From Clostridia bacterium (GTDB lineage: Bacteria > Bacillota > Clostridia > Christensenellales > Pumilibacteraceae), in contig JAAVYI010000034.1 in the NCBI GenBank assembly GCA_022791055.1, positions 1 to 60,861 on the forward strand: a stretch of DNA of 60,861 nt, in the 5' to 3' direction. The notes beneath the pieces were generated by a model. That model was not told the origin of the DNA. It searched no databases and was given only the letters and a program-made list of their open reading frames with translations. This document shows, one piece after another, positions 17,771-28,198 of the stretch (position 1 is its first letter; each line of letters starts with the position of its first letter). A program made the translations under genes and the position numbers.

Positions 17771-18492
17771 CAAGGTTGTTGCGGTATAAATTTTTCGAAG
17801 ATGATATTGTCGCTGCAATGCGCGGCTTTTTCGGCCTCGGTATTGCTGCGCACCGTCCAGGCCAACACAGGCAGTTTGGTTTTGGTCACATATTTATTCG
17901 GCAGGTTGTCGATCGAATAGGAAATGAAGTCTGGGCAAGACACATGATTCATCTTCAGATGAGAGAGCAAATACCGTTTGAGTCGTGTCAAGATCCGTTT
18001 ATCGAATACGCAGGACAACTGTCCGCGGGCAATATCGGGCGCGTTCAGTTTGAAATACTCCATAGAATACGGGTTGAAAGACTGTACCGCGAAACGACCG
18101 GTATAGCCTTTGAGCATTTGCATCACTTTGCTTTCGAGCGCGCCGACTTTCGCCTCGTTTTTGATCTCGATCAGCAGCGGCGTTCTGCCGTTGATTTGTG
18201 TCAAAAATTGCTCGAAGGTCGGTATTTTTTCGTCGGTACCCGCCAACCGCAGATTGTCCAGATCCGCGGCTTTGAGCGTGGACGCATAGCCGTCGCTACC
18301 GGTCATGCGCGCCAGTTTATCGTCGTGAAACACGATCACGGTGCCGTCGTCGATGATACGAACATCCATCTCGATCGGATACCCGTTCCGAATAGCGTTT
18401 TCAAATGCGGCCGACGAGTTTTCGGGCAACTCGTCGGTATGTAGACCGCGGTGCGCAATAGGCGTTTGCAGCAACCAACCGATTTTATCCAT
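17770..18492 (-). CDS. Glycerophosphodiester phosphodiesterase
   Basis: 240 residues of GDPD type. The N-terminus carries A-H-R-G, the catalytic metal/His site; E-M-D-V-R near residue 40 supplies acidic ligands and V-F-H-D-D the second His. Further matches are I-E-I-K and A-W-T-V near the C-terminus. The enzyme hydrolyses glycerophosphodiesters to glycerol 3-phosphate and an alcohol. No signal peptide is seen, so it is cytoplasmic. A good promoter lies upstream and AAAGAGG serves as ribosome site. Confidence 0.9.
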   Translation of the reverse strand: MDKIGWLLQTPIAHRGLHTDELPENSSAAFENAIRNGYPIEMDVRIIDDGTVIVFHDDKLARMTGSDGYASTLKAADLDNLRLAGTDEKIPTFEQFLTQINGRTPLLIEIKNEAKVGALESKVMQMLKGYTGRFAVQSFNPYSMEYFKLNAPDIARGQLSCVFDKRILTRLKRYLLSHLKMNHVSCPDFISYSIDNLPNKYVTKTKLPVLAWTVRSNTEAEKAAHCSDNIIFEKFIPQQP

Positions 18493-18574
18493 GCAATCCT
18501 CTTTATTCGTTTATTGGTGAACGTCGTTTGTTCAAACGAGCGATTTATATGCGAATCAATACGCTCACGCATTC

Positions 18575-18603
18575 AGTATACCATTTCCGCGTAGTGAAAT
18601 CAA
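18575..18603 (-). promoter_or_regulatory. Promoter for the phosphodiesterase-GtrA pair
   Basis: On the minus strand, TTGATT (18603-18598) and TATACT (18580-18575) are separated by 17 bases, a near-consensus sigma-A promoter pointing at the minus-strand pair. Confidence 0.8.
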
Positions 18604-18652
18604 ATGTTTTAAGCGTCATTTCGCCTAAAATATCAATATAAGTGCGAAAGGT

Positions 18653-18681
18653 TTGCTTTTTTTCCGTCTCCGTGCTATAAT
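18653..18681 (+). promoter_or_regulatory. lepA promoter, start codon almost at the transcript start
   Basis: TTGCTT at 18653-18658 and a perfect TATAAT at 18676-18681, 17 bases apart. The ATG of lepA begins only 10 bases after the -10, so transcription should begin 0-3 bases before the start codon, and no ribosome-binding site is present. Confidence 0.75.
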
Positions 18682-18690
18682 TTGTAACGT

Positions 18691-20490
18691 ATGGACAGAA
18701 AAACACACATTCGGAATTTTTGTATTATCGCGCACATCGATCACGGAAAGTCTACGTTGGCGGATCGTTTGATTGAAAGCACCGGCACCGTCTCTGCGCG
18801 CGAAATGGACGAACAGCTTTTAGACAGCATGGACATCGAGCGTGAGCGCGGCATTACCATCAAGCTTACGCCGGTGCGTATGTTCTATAGTAAGGACGGC
18901 GTCGAATATACGTTCAACTTGATCGACACGCCCGGACATGTCGATTTTACGTATGAGGTCAGCCGCAGTCTGGCCGCTTGCGAGGGGGCATTGTTAGTCG
19001 TCGATGCAACGCAAGGGGTGGAGGCGCAGACGCTGGCGAACGTGTATCTCGCGCTGGACAACAATCTGGAAATATTGCCAGTCATCAATAAGATCGATTT
19101 GCCGGGCGCGCGTCCCGACGATGCGCGTAAAGAAGTCGAGGACGTGATCGGCCTGGACGCGCAAGCCGCGCCTTGTATCAGCGCGAAAGAAGGCATAAAC
19201 ATCGGCGCCGTACTCGATCAGATCGTCGACTTAATCCCGCCGCCCGGCGGCGATGAGAGCGCGCCGTTAAAAGCGCTGATTTTCGATTCGTATTACGACA
19301 ACTATCGCGGCGCGGTCTGTATCGTACGCGTCATCGACGGTGTTGTCAAAGCGGGTACGCGTATCCGCATGATGGCGACGGGCAAGGAGTTCGACGTCGT
19401 CGAAGTCGGCTGTTTCAATCCCAAGCCGTTTGCCGTCGAGGCGCTTTATGCCGGCGATGTCGGCTATATTTCCGCCAGTATCAAGAATGTGGCGGATACC
19501 GCGCCCGGCGATACGATCACCGACGCGCTTCGGCCGGCAGCCGTTCCGTGCGCGGGTTATAAAAAGGTGCAACCGGTGGTGTACTGCGGTATTTATCCGT
19601 CCGACGGATCCAAATACGACGACTTGAAAGACGCGCTCGAGCGACTGAAATTAAACGATGCTGCGTTGTTTTACGAGCCGGAAGTGTCCGCAGCGCTCGG
19701 ATTCGGGTTCCGTTGCGGCTTTTTGGGCTTGTTGCACATGGAAATTATCCAAGAGCGGTTGGAGCGCGAGTTCGACCTCGACTTGATCACCACCGCGCCG
19801 GGTGTCAATTACCGCGTGCAAAAGACGTCGGGCGAGGTGCTGACGGTCACCAATCCGGGGAACCTGCCGTCGCCGGCCGAGATCGATCATATCGAGGAGC
19901 CGTTTGTCAAGGCCGAAATTTATACGCCGCCCGAATACATCGGCACGATCATGGAACTGTGCCAAAACAAGCGCGGCGAGTATATCGACATGGTATATTT
20001 GGATAAGACACGGGTGCGCATTTTGTATGAGATCCCGCTCAACGAAATCGTGTACGACTTTTTCGACAGCCTCAAGTCGCGCACGCGCGGCTATGCCAGC
20101 CTCGACTACGAATTGAAAGGCTATAAGACCAGTGAACTGGTCAAACTGGACATCATGCTAAACGGCGAGGTATGCGACGCGCTGAGCATTATCGTACATC
20201 GGGACAAGGCCTACGACCGCGGCCGCAACATGGCCGAAAAGCTCAAGGAAGTGATCCCGCGGCAGCTGTTTGAGATTCCCATTCAGGCGTCGATCGGCGG
20301 TAAAGTCATCGCGCGCGAAACGGTCAAGGCGATGCGCAAAGACGTTTTGGCCAAGTGCTACGGCGGCGACATTTCGCGGAAAAAGAAACTGTTGGAAAAG
20401 CAAAAGGAAGGCAAAAAGCGTATGCGGCAGGTGGGCAGTGTCGAAGTCCCCAGCGAGGCGTTTATGTCGGTTTTGAAGTTGGATAAATGA
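18691..20490 (+). CDS. lepA: Elongation factor 4 (LepA)
   Basis: 599 residues, full length. GTPase motifs: A-H-I-D-H-G-K-S-T near residue 14, D-T-P-G-H-V-D near 80 and N-K-I-D near 134. The C-terminal half shows the LepA-specific domain, including [21 protein letters not shown]. LepA is a ribosome-binding GTPase that assists back-translocation or ribosome assembly. The start has no ribosome site and lies at the predicted transcript start. The stop overlaps hemW (ATGA), the first link of the conserved Bacillota lepA-hemW-hrcA block. Confidence 0.97.
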   Translation: MDRKTHIRNFCIIAHIDHGKSTLADRLIESTGTVSAREMDEQLLDSMDIERERGITIKLTPVRMFYSKDGVEYTFNLIDTPGHVDFTYEVSRSLAACEGALLVVDATQGVEAQTLANVYLALDNNLEILPVINKIDLPGARPDDARKEVEDVIGLDAQAAPCISAKEGINIGAVLDQIVDLIPPPGGDESAPLKALIFDSYYDNYRGAVCIVRVIDGVVKAGTRIRMMATGKEFDVVEVGCFNPKPFAVEALYAGDVGYISASIKNVADTAPGDTITDALRPAAVPCAGYKKVQPVVYCGIYPSDGSKYDDLKDALERLKLNDAALFYEPEVSAALGFGFRCGFLGLLHMEIIQERLEREFDLDLITTAPGVNYRVQKTSGEVLTVTNPGNLPSPAEIDHIEEPFVKAEIYTPPEYIGTIMELCQNKRGEYIDMVYLDKTRVRILYEIPLNEIVYDFFDSLKSRTRGYASLDYELKGYKTSELVKLDIMLNGEVCDALSIIVHRDKAYDRGRNMAEKLKEVIPRQLFEIPIQASIGGKVIARETVKAMRKDVLAKCYGGDISRKKKLLEKQKEGKKRMRQVGSVEVPSEAFMSVLKLDK

Positions 20491-21566
20491 GCGGCGGTAT
20501 TTACGTCCATATTCCGTTTTGTAAATCGCGTTGCGCCTACTGCTCGTTTGTGTCGGGTACCGATTTTTCCGGACAAAAGATCTATGTCGCGGCATTGCTA
20601 CGCGAAATAGAGCGCCGAGCCGGGTTTGACGCGGATACCGTCTATATCGGCGGCGGAACGCCGTCTACACTGTATCGCGGCGCTATCTCTGCGATTTTAC
20701 AGGCGCTGCGCGCGCACAACCGGATTGCGACAAACGCAGAAATCACGATAGAGGCCAACCCCGATTCGGCGAGTGACGAATTTTTTTCCGAATGCCGAGA
20801 TGCCGGCGTCAATCGGATCAGCCTCGGACTGCAAACGACGTCCGACGCATTGCTGGGCGCGATCGGTCGCATTCACACGTTCGCGCAGTTTATGCAAGCA
20901 TTCGAGCGGGCAAAGCAGGCGGGGATGCGGATCAGCGTGGATTTGATGTTGGGACTGCCCGGGCAGACAGAACGAGACGCGCTCGATTCTTTGGAAACGG
21001 TTTTGCGCCTTGACCCCGGGCATATTTCTTTGTATGCGCTTTCGGTCGAAGAGAATACGCCGCTGTACGCGCGCGGGTACGTGCCGGATAGCGATAGGCA
21101 GGCGGCGATGTACGACGCTTGCCGACAGCGGTTGGCGGCGGCCGAGTACGCGCGGTACGAGGTCAGCAATTTCGCGCGGGCGGGGCAGGAAAGTCGGCAT
21201 AATTTGAAATACTGGACGATGCAACCGTATTTGGGGCTGGGGGCAGCGGCGCATTCGTTCGACGGGCGCACGCGCTGTGTCAACACCGAAAACGTGGCGG
21301 CTTATGTGACCGGCGCTGCGAGGACGGAGATCTGCGAGTCCGATGACGAGTTGCGCGAAGAATATATTATGTTGGCGTTGCGCACGGCATACGGGTTGGA
21401 TCTGCAAGCCTATAAAGCGCGCTTTAGGCGCGATCTGCTCGCGGAGAAAAAGGCGGAGATCGAGCGGCTGACCGCAAGCGGTTTACTGGACATTTCGGCT
21501 GGGCGGTTGCGGCTGAACGACGACGCTTTTTATATAATGAACAGTATCATAATTGCGCTTATATAG
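20487..21566 (+). CDS. hemW: Radical SAM heme chaperone HemW
   Basis: 359 residues. The N-terminal [14 protein letters not shown] holds the [4Fe-4S] cysteines C12, C16 and C19; Y-I-G-G-G-T-P-S follows. HemW-type proteins resemble coproporphyrinogen dehydrogenase but lack the extra N-terminal cysteine needed for that reaction and instead bind and insert heme. The position after lepA is typical of HemW. Translation is coupled to lepA by ATGA overlap. Confidence 0.93.
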   Translation: MSGGIYVHIPFCKSRCAYCSFVSGTDFSGQKIYVAALLREIERRAGFDADTVYIGGGTPSTLYRGAISAILQALRAHNRIATNAEITIEANPDSASDEFFSECRDAGVNRISLGLQTTSDALLGAIGRIHTFAQFMQAFERAKQAGMRISVDLMLGLPGQTERDALDSLETVLRLDPGHISLYALSVEENTPLYARGYVPDSDRQAAMYDACRQRLAAAEYARYEVSNFARAGQESRHNLKYWTMQPYLGLGAAAHSFDGRTRCVNTENVAAYVTGAARTEICESDDELREEYIMLALRTAYGLDLQAYKARFRRDLLAEKKAEIERLTASGLLDISAGRLRLNDDAFYIMNSIIIALI

Positions 21567-21602
21567 CGGTGGTAAATTATTTCAAAATAGGCGCGTAATG
21601 AT

Positions 21603-21631
21603 TTGACATACGCTGTGAATTGCGCTATAAT
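21603..21631 (+). promoter_or_regulatory. Consensus sigma-A promoter of the hrcA operon
   Basis: TTGACA (21603-21608), a 17-base spacer and TATAAT (21626-21631) form a perfect consensus promoter. The CIRCE element begins five bases downstream, over the transcript start. Confidence 0.93.
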
Positions 21632-21635
21632 ACTG

Positions 21636-21662
21636 CTAGCACTCTAAAGGGGCGATTGCTAA
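21636..21662 (+). promoter_or_regulatory. CIRCE operator (HrcA binding site)
   Basis: Left arm CTAGCACTC (21636-21644), nine-base spacer, right arm GATTGCTAA (21654-21662). Against the family consensus TTAGCACTC-N9-GAGTGCTAA there is one difference in each arm. HrcA bound here represses the operon until heat stress titrates GroEL. Confidence 0.93.
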
Positions 21663-21680
21663 AACGGAGGCGCCGGATGT

Positions 21681-22751
21681 ATGGGCTTATCGGGCCGTAA
21701 GGAGAAAATACTGCAAGCGGTAGTTGACAGTTATATCAATAGCTGTGAACCGATTTCCAGTTCCGAGATCCATTCCAACCATCTGCCCGCGCTCAGCTCT
21801 GCGACCATTCGCAACGAAATGGCCGCGTTGGAAGAAATGGGCTATTTGGTGCAACCGCACACTTCCGCCGGCCGCATTCCGACGGCCGAAGCCTATCGGC
21901 TGTACGTGGAAAAGCTGATGCCCAAGCGCAAGTTGACGCGCGGCGAGCTGAAGATCGTCAAGCGGTATTTCAATCGCAAGGTCACCGAGATCGACGACAT
22001 TCTCAAAAGCACCGCCAAAGTCATTTCGGAGATCACCAACCTGACCAGTGTCGCATATGCGCAAAACGTCAAGGATGCGACCGTCACCAATATCAAGTTG
22101 GTCAATATCACCGACACGACCGCGCTGATCATCATCGTCACCAATTTGGGTGTGCTCAAAGATACCGCTATCACCGTGCCGGCGGGGCTGAACGACGATT
22201 ATTTCCGGCAAGCGTCGGCCTTTTTGACGGAGTCGTTCGGCAATCATAAGATTTCGGAAATCACCAAGCCGAACGCGCTGATACGCGAGGTGCGAAAGGA
22301 ATACGAAAGCGTATTCAAGACGGTGATCAAAATTCTCAAGAACTACGCGCACGACGAGATGCTGTCGGACATCGTTTTAGAGGGCAGCGCAAAGATTCTC
22401 GAGCAGCCGGAGTACGAGAATTTGGCCAAGGCCAAGGCCATGCTTGAGTTGTTGGATGCAAAAGAGGAATTGGTGCCGGTTTTGCAAAATAACGACAACA
22501 TGAACTTAAACATCAAGATCGGAAAGGACAACGAGTTCCGCGAGGGAATGCCGGAATGCGCGATCGTTACGGCAAACTATTCGGTCAACGGCGTCAACGT
22601 AGGCAATGCCGGGGTGATCGGACCGATCCGCATGGATTACTCGAAAGTTATTTCCGTACTCGATTATATCGGTAAGACCATCAATTTGCTGCCGGCTGCG
22701 CCTGAAAAGAAACAGACGGCGGACGAAAACGAAGAAAAAGAAAACGACTGA
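21681..22751 (+). CDS. hrcA: Heat-shock repressor HrcA
   Basis: 356 residues. The N-terminal winged helix (I-L-x-A-V-V-D-S-Y-I, then S-S-A-T-I-R-N-E-M-A-x-L-E-E-M-G-Y) and the T-S-A-G-R-I-P-T motif are diagnostic. The rest is the GAF-like and inserted dimerisation part; the family ending I-G-P-x-R-M-D-Y appears near residue 315, followed by an acidic/lysine tail. It represses its own operon through the CIRCE element. The ATG at 21681 is preceded by GGAGG at 21666-21670. Confidence 0.97.
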   Translation: MGLSGRKEKILQAVVDSYINSCEPISSSEIHSNHLPALSSATIRNEMAALEEMGYLVQPHTSAGRIPTAEAYRLYVEKLMPKRKLTRGELKIVKRYFNRKVTEIDDILKSTAKVISEITNLTSVAYAQNVKDATVTNIKLVNITDTTALIIIVTNLGVLKDTAITVPAGLNDDYFRQASAFLTESFGNHKISEITKPNALIREVRKEYESVFKTVIKILKNYAHDEMLSDIVLEGSAKILEQPEYENLAKAKAMLELLDAKEELVPVLQNNDNMNLNIKIGKDNEFREGMPECAIVTANYSVNGVNVGNAGVIGPIRMDYSKVISVLDYIGKTINLLPAAPEKKQTADENEEKEND

Positions 22752-22762
22752 GGGAGGACGTA

Positions 22763-23296
22763 ATGGCCGACGAAAAAAAAGACTTGCCCCAAGCGGATAA
22801 GTTCGAAGCAATGCAAGCGCAGCTTGCCAACCTGAACCAGCAATTTTCGATAGCGCAAGCGATTGCGACCAAGGAAAAGAGCCGTTCGGAGGAGCTTGCC
22901 AATTTGGTAAACCGAATGCAAGCCGATTTCGACAACTATCGCAAGCGCACCAACGACGGTAACAAGCGCGTCAAAGAGGACGGTATTTGCGAGGTGATCG
23001 AAAAGTTGTTGCCGGTACTCGACGTATTGAAGCAGGCGATCATGATGATCACCGACGAAAAGGTCGCCGAGGGCGTCAAGATGATATATCGCCAAATCAC
23101 CGAATTGTTGGGACAGTTCGGCGTTACCGAAATACCGGCGCTCGGCTTGCCGTTCGATCCGACCGTACACAACGCGATTATGCAAGTCAAAGTCAAGGAT
23201 GCGGACAAAGTAGGTTTGGTTGTCGAGGTGTTCAACAAGGGATACCGAATGGGTGAGCGGCTACTTAGGCCGAGCATCGTCAAGGTCGCAAAATAG
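22763..23296 (+). CDS. grpE: Nucleotide exchange factor GrpE
   Basis: 177 residues. An N-terminal coiled coil precedes the signature R-M-Q-A-D-F-D-N-Y-R-K-R and the C-terminal beta domain ending in G-Y-R-M-G-E-R-L-L-R-P-S-I-V-K-V-A. GrpE releases ADP from DnaK. It lies 11 bases after hrcA with GGGAGG as ribosome site, between hrcA and dnaK as usual. Confidence 0.97.
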   Translation: MADEKKDLPQADKFEAMQAQLANLNQQFSIAQAIATKEKSRSEELANLVNRMQADFDNYRKRTNDGNKRVKEDGICEVIEKLLPVLDVLKQAIMMITDEKVAEGVKMIYRQITELLGQFGVTEIPALGLPFDPTVHNAIMQVKVKDADKVGLVVEVFNKGYRMGERLLRPSIVKVAK

Positions 23297-23381
23297 GCGT
23301 CCGTTTCGACAGGGTGTTGCCGGTAAGGAGCGCTCGGACGAATTTTATATAAAAAATACAGTTTTCATGGAGGACTAGAAA

Positions 23382-25187
23382 ATGGGTAAGATTATCGGAA
23401 TCGACTTGGGAACGACCAATTCCTGCGTTGCCGTACTCGAAGGCGGCGAACCGGTCGTTATTCCCAACTCGGAAGGCGCAAGAACGACGCCTTCGGTTGT
23501 CGGTTTTGCCAAGGACGGCGAGCGTTTGGTCGGTCAGGTGGCGAAGCACCAGGCTGTTGCCAACCCCGACAGAACGATTATCTCGATCAAAAGAGATATG
23601 GGCACCAACCGTAAGGTAAACATCGACAAGAAAGACTATTCGCCGCAGGAGATTTCGGCGATGATCTTGGCGAAGCTCAAGCAGGACGCCGAGGCGTATT
23701 TGGGCGAGACGGTCAGCCAGGCGGTCATTACCGTTCCTGCGTACTTCACCGACGCACAGCGTCAGGCGACCAAGGACAGCGGCCGCATTGCCGGTCTCGA
23801 AGTTCTGCGTATCATCAACGAGCCTACGGCCGCGGCGCTTGCTTACGGCTTGGATAAGGGCCAGAACGCCAACCAAAAAGTCTTTATCTTCGACCTCGGC
23901 GGCGGCACGTTCGATATTTCCATTTTGGAAATCGGCGACGGCGTGTTCGAAGTTATCGCAACGGCCGGCGACAACCGTTTGGGCGGCGACGACTTCGACC
24001 AAAAGATCATGGATTACCTGGTCGAGCAGTTCAAGATGGACAACGGCGTCGATCTCTCGAAAGACCGTATGGCTATGCAGCGTTTGAAGGAGGCTGCCGA
24101 AAAAGCCAAGATCGAATTGAGCAACTTGCAAAAAACCAATATCAGCCTGCCGTTTATTTCGGCGAACGCGAGCGGCCCGTTGCATCTCGAGTACGAGTTG
24201 ACCCGCAGCAAGTTCGAGGCCTTGTCGCAGGTTCTGGTCGACAAGACGATCAAACTGACGCAGCAGGCGATGGCCGACGCCGGTTTCAAGGCCGACGACA
24301 TCGACAAGGTTATCATGGTCGGTGGTTCGACCCGTATCCCGGCCGTTGTCGAGGCGGTCAGAAAGCTGTCCGGCAAAGAGCCGTTTAAGGGTATCAACCC
24401 GGATGAATGCGTTGCGATCGGCGCGGCGATCCAGGGCGGAGTTTTGGCCGGTGAGGTAAAAGACGTTCTTTTGTTGGACGTTACGCCGTTGTCGCTCGGT
24501 ATCGAGACGGTCGGCGGGATCTTTACCAAACTGATCCCGAGAAACACCACCATTCCGACCAAAAAGTCGCAGGTATTCTCGACGGCTACCGATGGGCAGC
24601 CTTCGGTTGACATTCACGTTTTGCAGGGCGAGCGCGAAATTGCGGCGCACAACAAGACGTTGGCGCGTTTCGAGTTGGGCGGCATTCCGCCGGCACCGAG
24701 AGGCGTTCCGCAAATCGAAGTTACGTTTGACATCGACGCCAATGGCATTGTACACGTATCGGCGAAAGATAAGGGTACCGGTAAGGAACAGCGCGTGACC
24801 ATTACCGCGTCGTCCAACCTGACCGAACAGCAGATCCAGTCGGCTATCAAAGACGCCGAGAAGTACGCCGACGAGGACAACAAGCGCAAGGAAGTTGTCG
24901 AGGCGAAAAACCAGGCCGATATGTTGGTGTTCAGTATCGAGAAGTTCTTGAAAGAGAACGGCGCTTCGATCGATCCGGCAGATAAAGACGAACTGGAAAA
25001 AGAGATGAAGAACGTCAAAGAGGTCATCAAGACCGAAGATCTCGAGGCGATCCGCGATGCGGTCGAGACGTTGCAGAAACTTTCCAACGGTATCTTCACC
25101 AAACTGTATGAGAGCGGTGCGGCGGCCGGTGCGCAACCGGAAGAGGACGTTGTCGTCGAGGACGCAGAAGTCGTTGACGGGGAATAA
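23382..25187 (+). CDS. dnaK: Molecular chaperone DnaK
   Basis: 601 residues, a normal Bacillota length. The actin-like ATPase has [12 protein letters not shown] at the start, [10 protein letters not shown] near 170 and V-G-G-S-T-R-I-P near 310. The substrate-binding domain follows from about 365, then an acidic disordered tail. DnaK binds unfolded proteins with DnaJ and GrpE. Eighty-five bases separate it from grpE; a GGAGG lies before the start. A very long open frame on the opposite strand (23280-25217) is a codon-bias shadow. Confidence 0.99.
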   Translation: MGKIIGIDLGTTNSCVAVLEGGEPVVIPNSEGARTTPSVVGFAKDGERLVGQVAKHQAVANPDRTIISIKRDMGTNRKVNIDKKDYSPQEISAMILAKLKQDAEAYLGETVSQAVITVPAYFTDAQRQATKDSGRIAGLEVLRIINEPTAAALAYGLDKGQNANQKVFIFDLGGGTFDISILEIGDGVFEVIATAGDNRLGGDDFDQKIMDYLVEQFKMDNGVDLSKDRMAMQRLKEAAEKAKIELSNLQKTNISLPFISANASGPLHLEYELTRSKFEALSQVLVDKTIKLTQQAMADAGFKADDIDKVIMVGGSTRIPAVVEAVRKLSGKEPFKGINPDECVAIGAAIQGGVLAGEVKDVLLLDVTPLSLGIETVGGIFTKLIPRNTTIPTKKSQVFSTATDGQPSVDIHVLQGEREIAAHNKTLARFELGGIPPAPRGVPQIEVTFDIDANGIVHVSAKDKGTGKEQRVTITASSNLTEQQIQSAIKDAEKYADEDNKRKEVVEAKNQADMLVFSIEKFLKENGASIDPADKDELEKEMKNVKEVIKTEDLEAIRDAVETLQKLSNGIFTKLYESGAAAGAQPEEDVVVEDAEVVDGE

Positions 25188-25402
25188 TCCGTTTGTGTAA
25201 TGTGGCAAGCGAGTCAAATCGTTTGCGTGTACGTAAATAGCGAGGCAAGTTATGCCGAAGTTGCGGAAGCATTCGGTCGCGGCGATTTACGGAATGATGG
25301 GCGCCGGTAAGGCCTGTTATGGGCTGAACCGGTTTTCCCCGTCTAGAGTTTGATTGGGCGCTGCGGTGCTGTATGTGCCGCGCAAGCGTGATGGGTGAAT
25401 AC
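25188..25402 (+). other. dnaK-dnaJ spacer with possible 33-codon ORF
   Basis: A 215-base gap where many genomes have almost none. It contains an ATG at 25252, seven bases after GAGG, opening a 33-codon frame to the TGA at 25351-25353. The product has no recognisable motif. No terminator or clear promoter was seen, so dnaJ is probably still read from the hrcA promoter. Confidence 0.3.
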
Positions 25403-26491
25403 ATGGCAAAATCATATTACGAGATCCTGGGTATATCGAAAACCGCCTCCGAAGAGGAAATCAAAAGCGCATATAAAAAGCTGGCAAAGAAATACCATCC
25501 CGACTTGAACCCCGGTGACGAGAACGCCGCCAACATGTTCAAGGAGATCAACGAGGCGTATGAGACGTTGGGCGACCCGCAAAAGCGTGCGGCGTATGAC
25601 AAACCGGCGTCGTCCGGTTTCGGCGGATCGAGCGGCGGTGGCGCCGGCGGCGCAGGGGGCGGATCGTTCTTCGACGAATTTGTCAACATGTTCAACGGCG
25701 AGCGCAAAGAGTCCGGCGGATCGAGCGGCGGCGATATATCGCTCAATGTGACTTTGACGTTTGAAGAAGCGGCTTTCGGCGTTTCCAAGGAAATCAGCGT
25801 CAATCGGTTCGAGCCGTGCGCGGCTTGCCGCGGTACGGGCGCTAAAAACGGCACACAGTATGTCAAATGTAACAACTGCGGCGGTACGGGTAAAGTGCGT
25901 TTTGCGCAAGAGACCCCATTCGGGCGTGTTGTCAGCATGAAGGCCTGTAATGTGTGTTCCGGTTCCGGTCGTATCATTAAAGAGCCTTGCCCGACTTGCG
26001 GCGGGCGCGCGTTGATTCGCAAAAATGCCAATCTTCGGATCACGTTCCCGGCCGGTGTGGAACCCGGGCAGATCATGACCGTACCGGGCGAGGGCGAGCG
26101 TAGCCGTTCGGGTACAAAAGCCGGCAATCTCGTGCTGATGATCAATGTCATGCCGCATAAGTTTTTCAAGCGCAAAGGCTTGGATCTGTTGATTGATTTG
26201 CCGGTCACGTTTACGCAAGCGCTTTTGGGCGATAAGGTTTTTGTCCCGACACTGAAAGGCAATAAGATCGCGTTTCCGCTACCGGAAGGCACGCAAAGCG
26301 GAACGACGTTCAAGCTGAAAGGGCAAGGCATCGAAAACGTCAAAAAAGGCGTCAGCGGTGATTTGTTGGTAACGGTCGACATCGAGCTGCCGAAAAACTT
26401 GACCAAAGAGCAGCGCGGAAAAATCAAAGAATTGAACGAAAGCCTAAAGCCCGATCAGTACGATAAGGCAAGAGAATTTTTCAAAAAATAG
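25403..26491 (+). CDS. dnaJ: Co-chaperone DnaJ
   Basis: 362 residues from the ATG at 25403; the longer frame adds unrelated residues. J domain with H-P-D near residue 33, a Gly-rich linker (about 75-95), then four zinc repeats: [24 protein letters not shown] and C-P-T-C-G-G-R-A, the last lacking the usual final Gly. The C-terminal peptide-binding domains follow. It stimulates DnaK ATPase activity and delivers substrates. The ribosome site is weak. A terminator follows. Confidence 0.97.
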   Translation: MAKSYYEILGISKTASEEEIKSAYKKLAKKYHPDLNPGDENAANMFKEINEAYETLGDPQKRAAYDKPASSGFGGSSGGGAGGAGGGSFFDEFVNMFNGERKESGGSSGGDISLNVTLTFEEAAFGVSKEISVNRFEPCAACRGTGAKNGTQYVKCNNCGGTGKVRFAQETPFGRVVSMKACNVCSGSGRIIKEPCPTCGGRALIRKNANLRITFPAGVEPGQIMTVPGEGERSRSGTKAGNLVLMINVMPHKFFKRKGLDLLIDLPVTFTQALLGDKVFVPTLKGNKIAFPLPEGTQSGTTFKLKGQGIENVKKGVSGDLLVTVDIELPKNLTKEQRGKIKELNESLKPDQYDKAREFFKK

Positions 26492-26502
26492 TCGATAAGC
26501 AG

Positions 26503-26534
26503 ATAAGCCCCTGTAATATCAAGGGCTTATTTGT
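26503..26534 (+). terminator. Terminator after dnaJ
   Basis: ATAAGCCC (26503-26510) pairs perfectly with GGGCTTAT (26523-26530) across a 12-base loop, followed by a short T-rich run. It marks the end of the heat-shock operon, although readthrough to prmA is possible. Confidence 0.65.
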
Positions 26535-26567
26535 TATCATGCAATACAAATGTGCGGAAAACAGAAC

Positions 26568-27479
26568 ATGAATTATAAAAAAGCAACTGTAGTTACGACG
26601 TCGGCATTTTCCGATATAGTTTCCCTGCTTTTAATGGATGCGGGGAGCGAAGGCACTTCGATTGTCGATGCGCAAGATGTGCGAGAGGTGTTACAAGATA
26701 AACGCTTTTGGGACTATTACGACGACGCTTTGCTGACAAACGATCATAATGTATATGTCAGTGGGTATTTTCCGGAATCGTTTCAACCGGACAATTTCCT
26801 GTCGGAATTGGAGAATTTGCGTAGCGTCGGCGGAGATGTCGGCTCGCTGGAATGCACGTGGACGACGCTCGCCTCATCTGACTGGGAGAATGAGTGGAAG
26901 AAATACTATAAGCCGATTGCGCTCGATAAGGTGACGATCGTTCCCAAATGGTTGTCGGCAAAGAATGCCGGGATAGAAGTCCTGCTTGATCCGGGTATGG
27001 CGTTCGGTACCGGCAATCACGAAACCACGAGCATGTGTATACGTTTGTTACAGCGATACGATTGGACCGATAAAACCGTGTTCGATGTCGGTTGCGGCAG
27101 TGGAATATTGGGCATTACGGCTGTAAAACTGGGCGCAAAAACATGTCTTATGTCTGACATAGATGATAATGCTGTCGTTGCGTCGAGAGAAAATGCAGCT
27201 TTAAACGGCGTGTCTAAGCAAATAACGGTAGAAAATCGCAATTTGCTGGACGGCACATGCGGACAAGCCGACTGTATCGTTGCGAATATTACGGCAGATA
27301 TTTTATTGCAATTATATCAAGCGATCGGCAAGTCTGTAAAGTCGGGCGGCGTGGTAATCATCAGCGGTTTGATCCATGCACGCGCGGACGAAGTACGGGA
27401 TGTGTATGCGGCGACAATGCGCTTGGAACATGCATTGCGAGAAGGAGAATGGCAGGCGTTTGCCTTTCGGGTTTTATGA
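26568..27479 (+). CDS. prmA: Ribosomal protein L11 methyltransferase
   Basis: 303 residues from the ATG at 26568; another in-frame ATG at 26550 is possible, and neither has a strong ribosome site. The N-terminal L11-recognition domain is followed by D-P-G-M-A-F-G-T-G-N-H-E-T-T and the SAM-binding D-V-G-C-G-S-G-I-L-G, both diagnostic of PrmA, then V-A-N-I-T-A-D near 240. It trimethylates ribosomal protein L11. Its stop overlaps the rsmE start. Confidence 0.94.
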   Translation: MNYKKATVVTTSAFSDIVSLLLMDAGSEGTSIVDAQDVREVLQDKRFWDYYDDALLTNDHNVYVSGYFPESFQPDNFLSELENLRSVGGDVGSLECTWTTLASSDWENEWKKYYKPIALDKVTIVPKWLSAKNAGIEVLLDPGMAFGTGNHETTSMCIRLLQRYDWTDKTVFDVGCGSGILGITAVKLGAKTCLMSDIDDNAVVASRENAALNGVSKQITVENRNLLDGTCGQADCIVANITADILLQLYQAIGKSVKSGGVVIISGLIHARADEVRDVYAATMRLEHALREGEWQAFAFRVL

Positions 27480-28198
27480 AACGTTTTTTTATACGGCAGC
27501 CTACGGAAACCGTCGTTTTGGACGGCAATGAGCATACGCATTTGTCGCGTGTTTTGCGGTTGAAACCGCGAGACGAAGTGATTTTGTGTTGCGGCGACGG
27601 GTACGATTATCGGTATAGAATCGAGCGAGTGGATAAGAACAGCAGCGTTTTGACGCAACTCGATCGGGTGAGAAATCTTTGCGAGCCGCGCGTGCATATG
27701 ACGGTTTTTTCGGCCTTGATGAAAGGCGACAAGCCGGAACTGGCGGCGCAAAAGCTGACTGAGCTGGGCGTAAACGAAATTGTTCTGATGACGACAAAAT
27801 ATGCGGTGCCGCAAAATTCGATGACCAGGCGTGAACGGGTAGAACGTACTTGCATGGAAGCGGCCAAACAATGCGGGCGTGCGGGGTATCCGAAAGTCGA
27901 TTTGGCGGATTTTTCCGAACTGCCCGAACGATTGCGGGGATTTGACGCAGTCATTTTCCCGTATGAGAAAGCGACCGAATATAGTTTGTCTGCCTATTTG
28001 AGCCGTTTGGACGGTGCGAATATACGCACGGTAGCTGTGGTCGTTGGCGCGGAAGGCGGTTTCGCCGACGAGGAGGCGGAGACGTTGATAGGCACCGGCG
28101 TAACGCCGGTGACGCTGGGAAAACGTATCTTGCGCGCGGAGACGGCGAACATTGTTGTTGCGGCGCTTGTCATGAACGCATTGGGGGAATACGCATGA
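27476..28198 (+). CDS. rsmE: 16S rRNA m3U1498 methyltransferase
   Basis: 240 residues from the ATG at 27476, overlapping the prmA stop; a longer frame reaching back to 27257 lies inside prmA and is not real. SPOUT-family knot motifs are present near the C-terminus: V-V-V-G-A-E-G-G-F and L-G-K-R-I-L-R-A-E-T-A. RsmE methylates U1498 in 16S rRNA as a dimer. It lies between prmA and mtaB with ATGA overlaps on both sides. Confidence 0.94.
   Translation: MKRFFIRQPTETVVLDGNEHTHLSRVLRLKPRDEVILCCGDGYDYRYRIERVDKNSSVLTQLDRVRNLCEPRVHMTVFSALMKGDKPELAAQKLTELGVNEIVLMTTKYAVPQNSMTRRERVERTCMEAAKQCGRAGYPKVDLADFSELPERLRGFDAVIFPYEKATEYSLSAYLSRLDGANIRTVAVVVGAEGGFADEEAETLIGTGVTPVTLGKRILRAETANIVVAALVMNALGEYA

Noticed and set aside
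23298..23340. Terminator between grpE and dnaK
   Set aside because: CGTCCG and CGGACG could pair, but the loop is over 30 bases and no proper T run follows.
23280..25217. 645-codon open frame on the minus strand
   Set aside because: It is exactly antisense to dnaK and results from its codon bias; no ribosome site, no recognisable domain.
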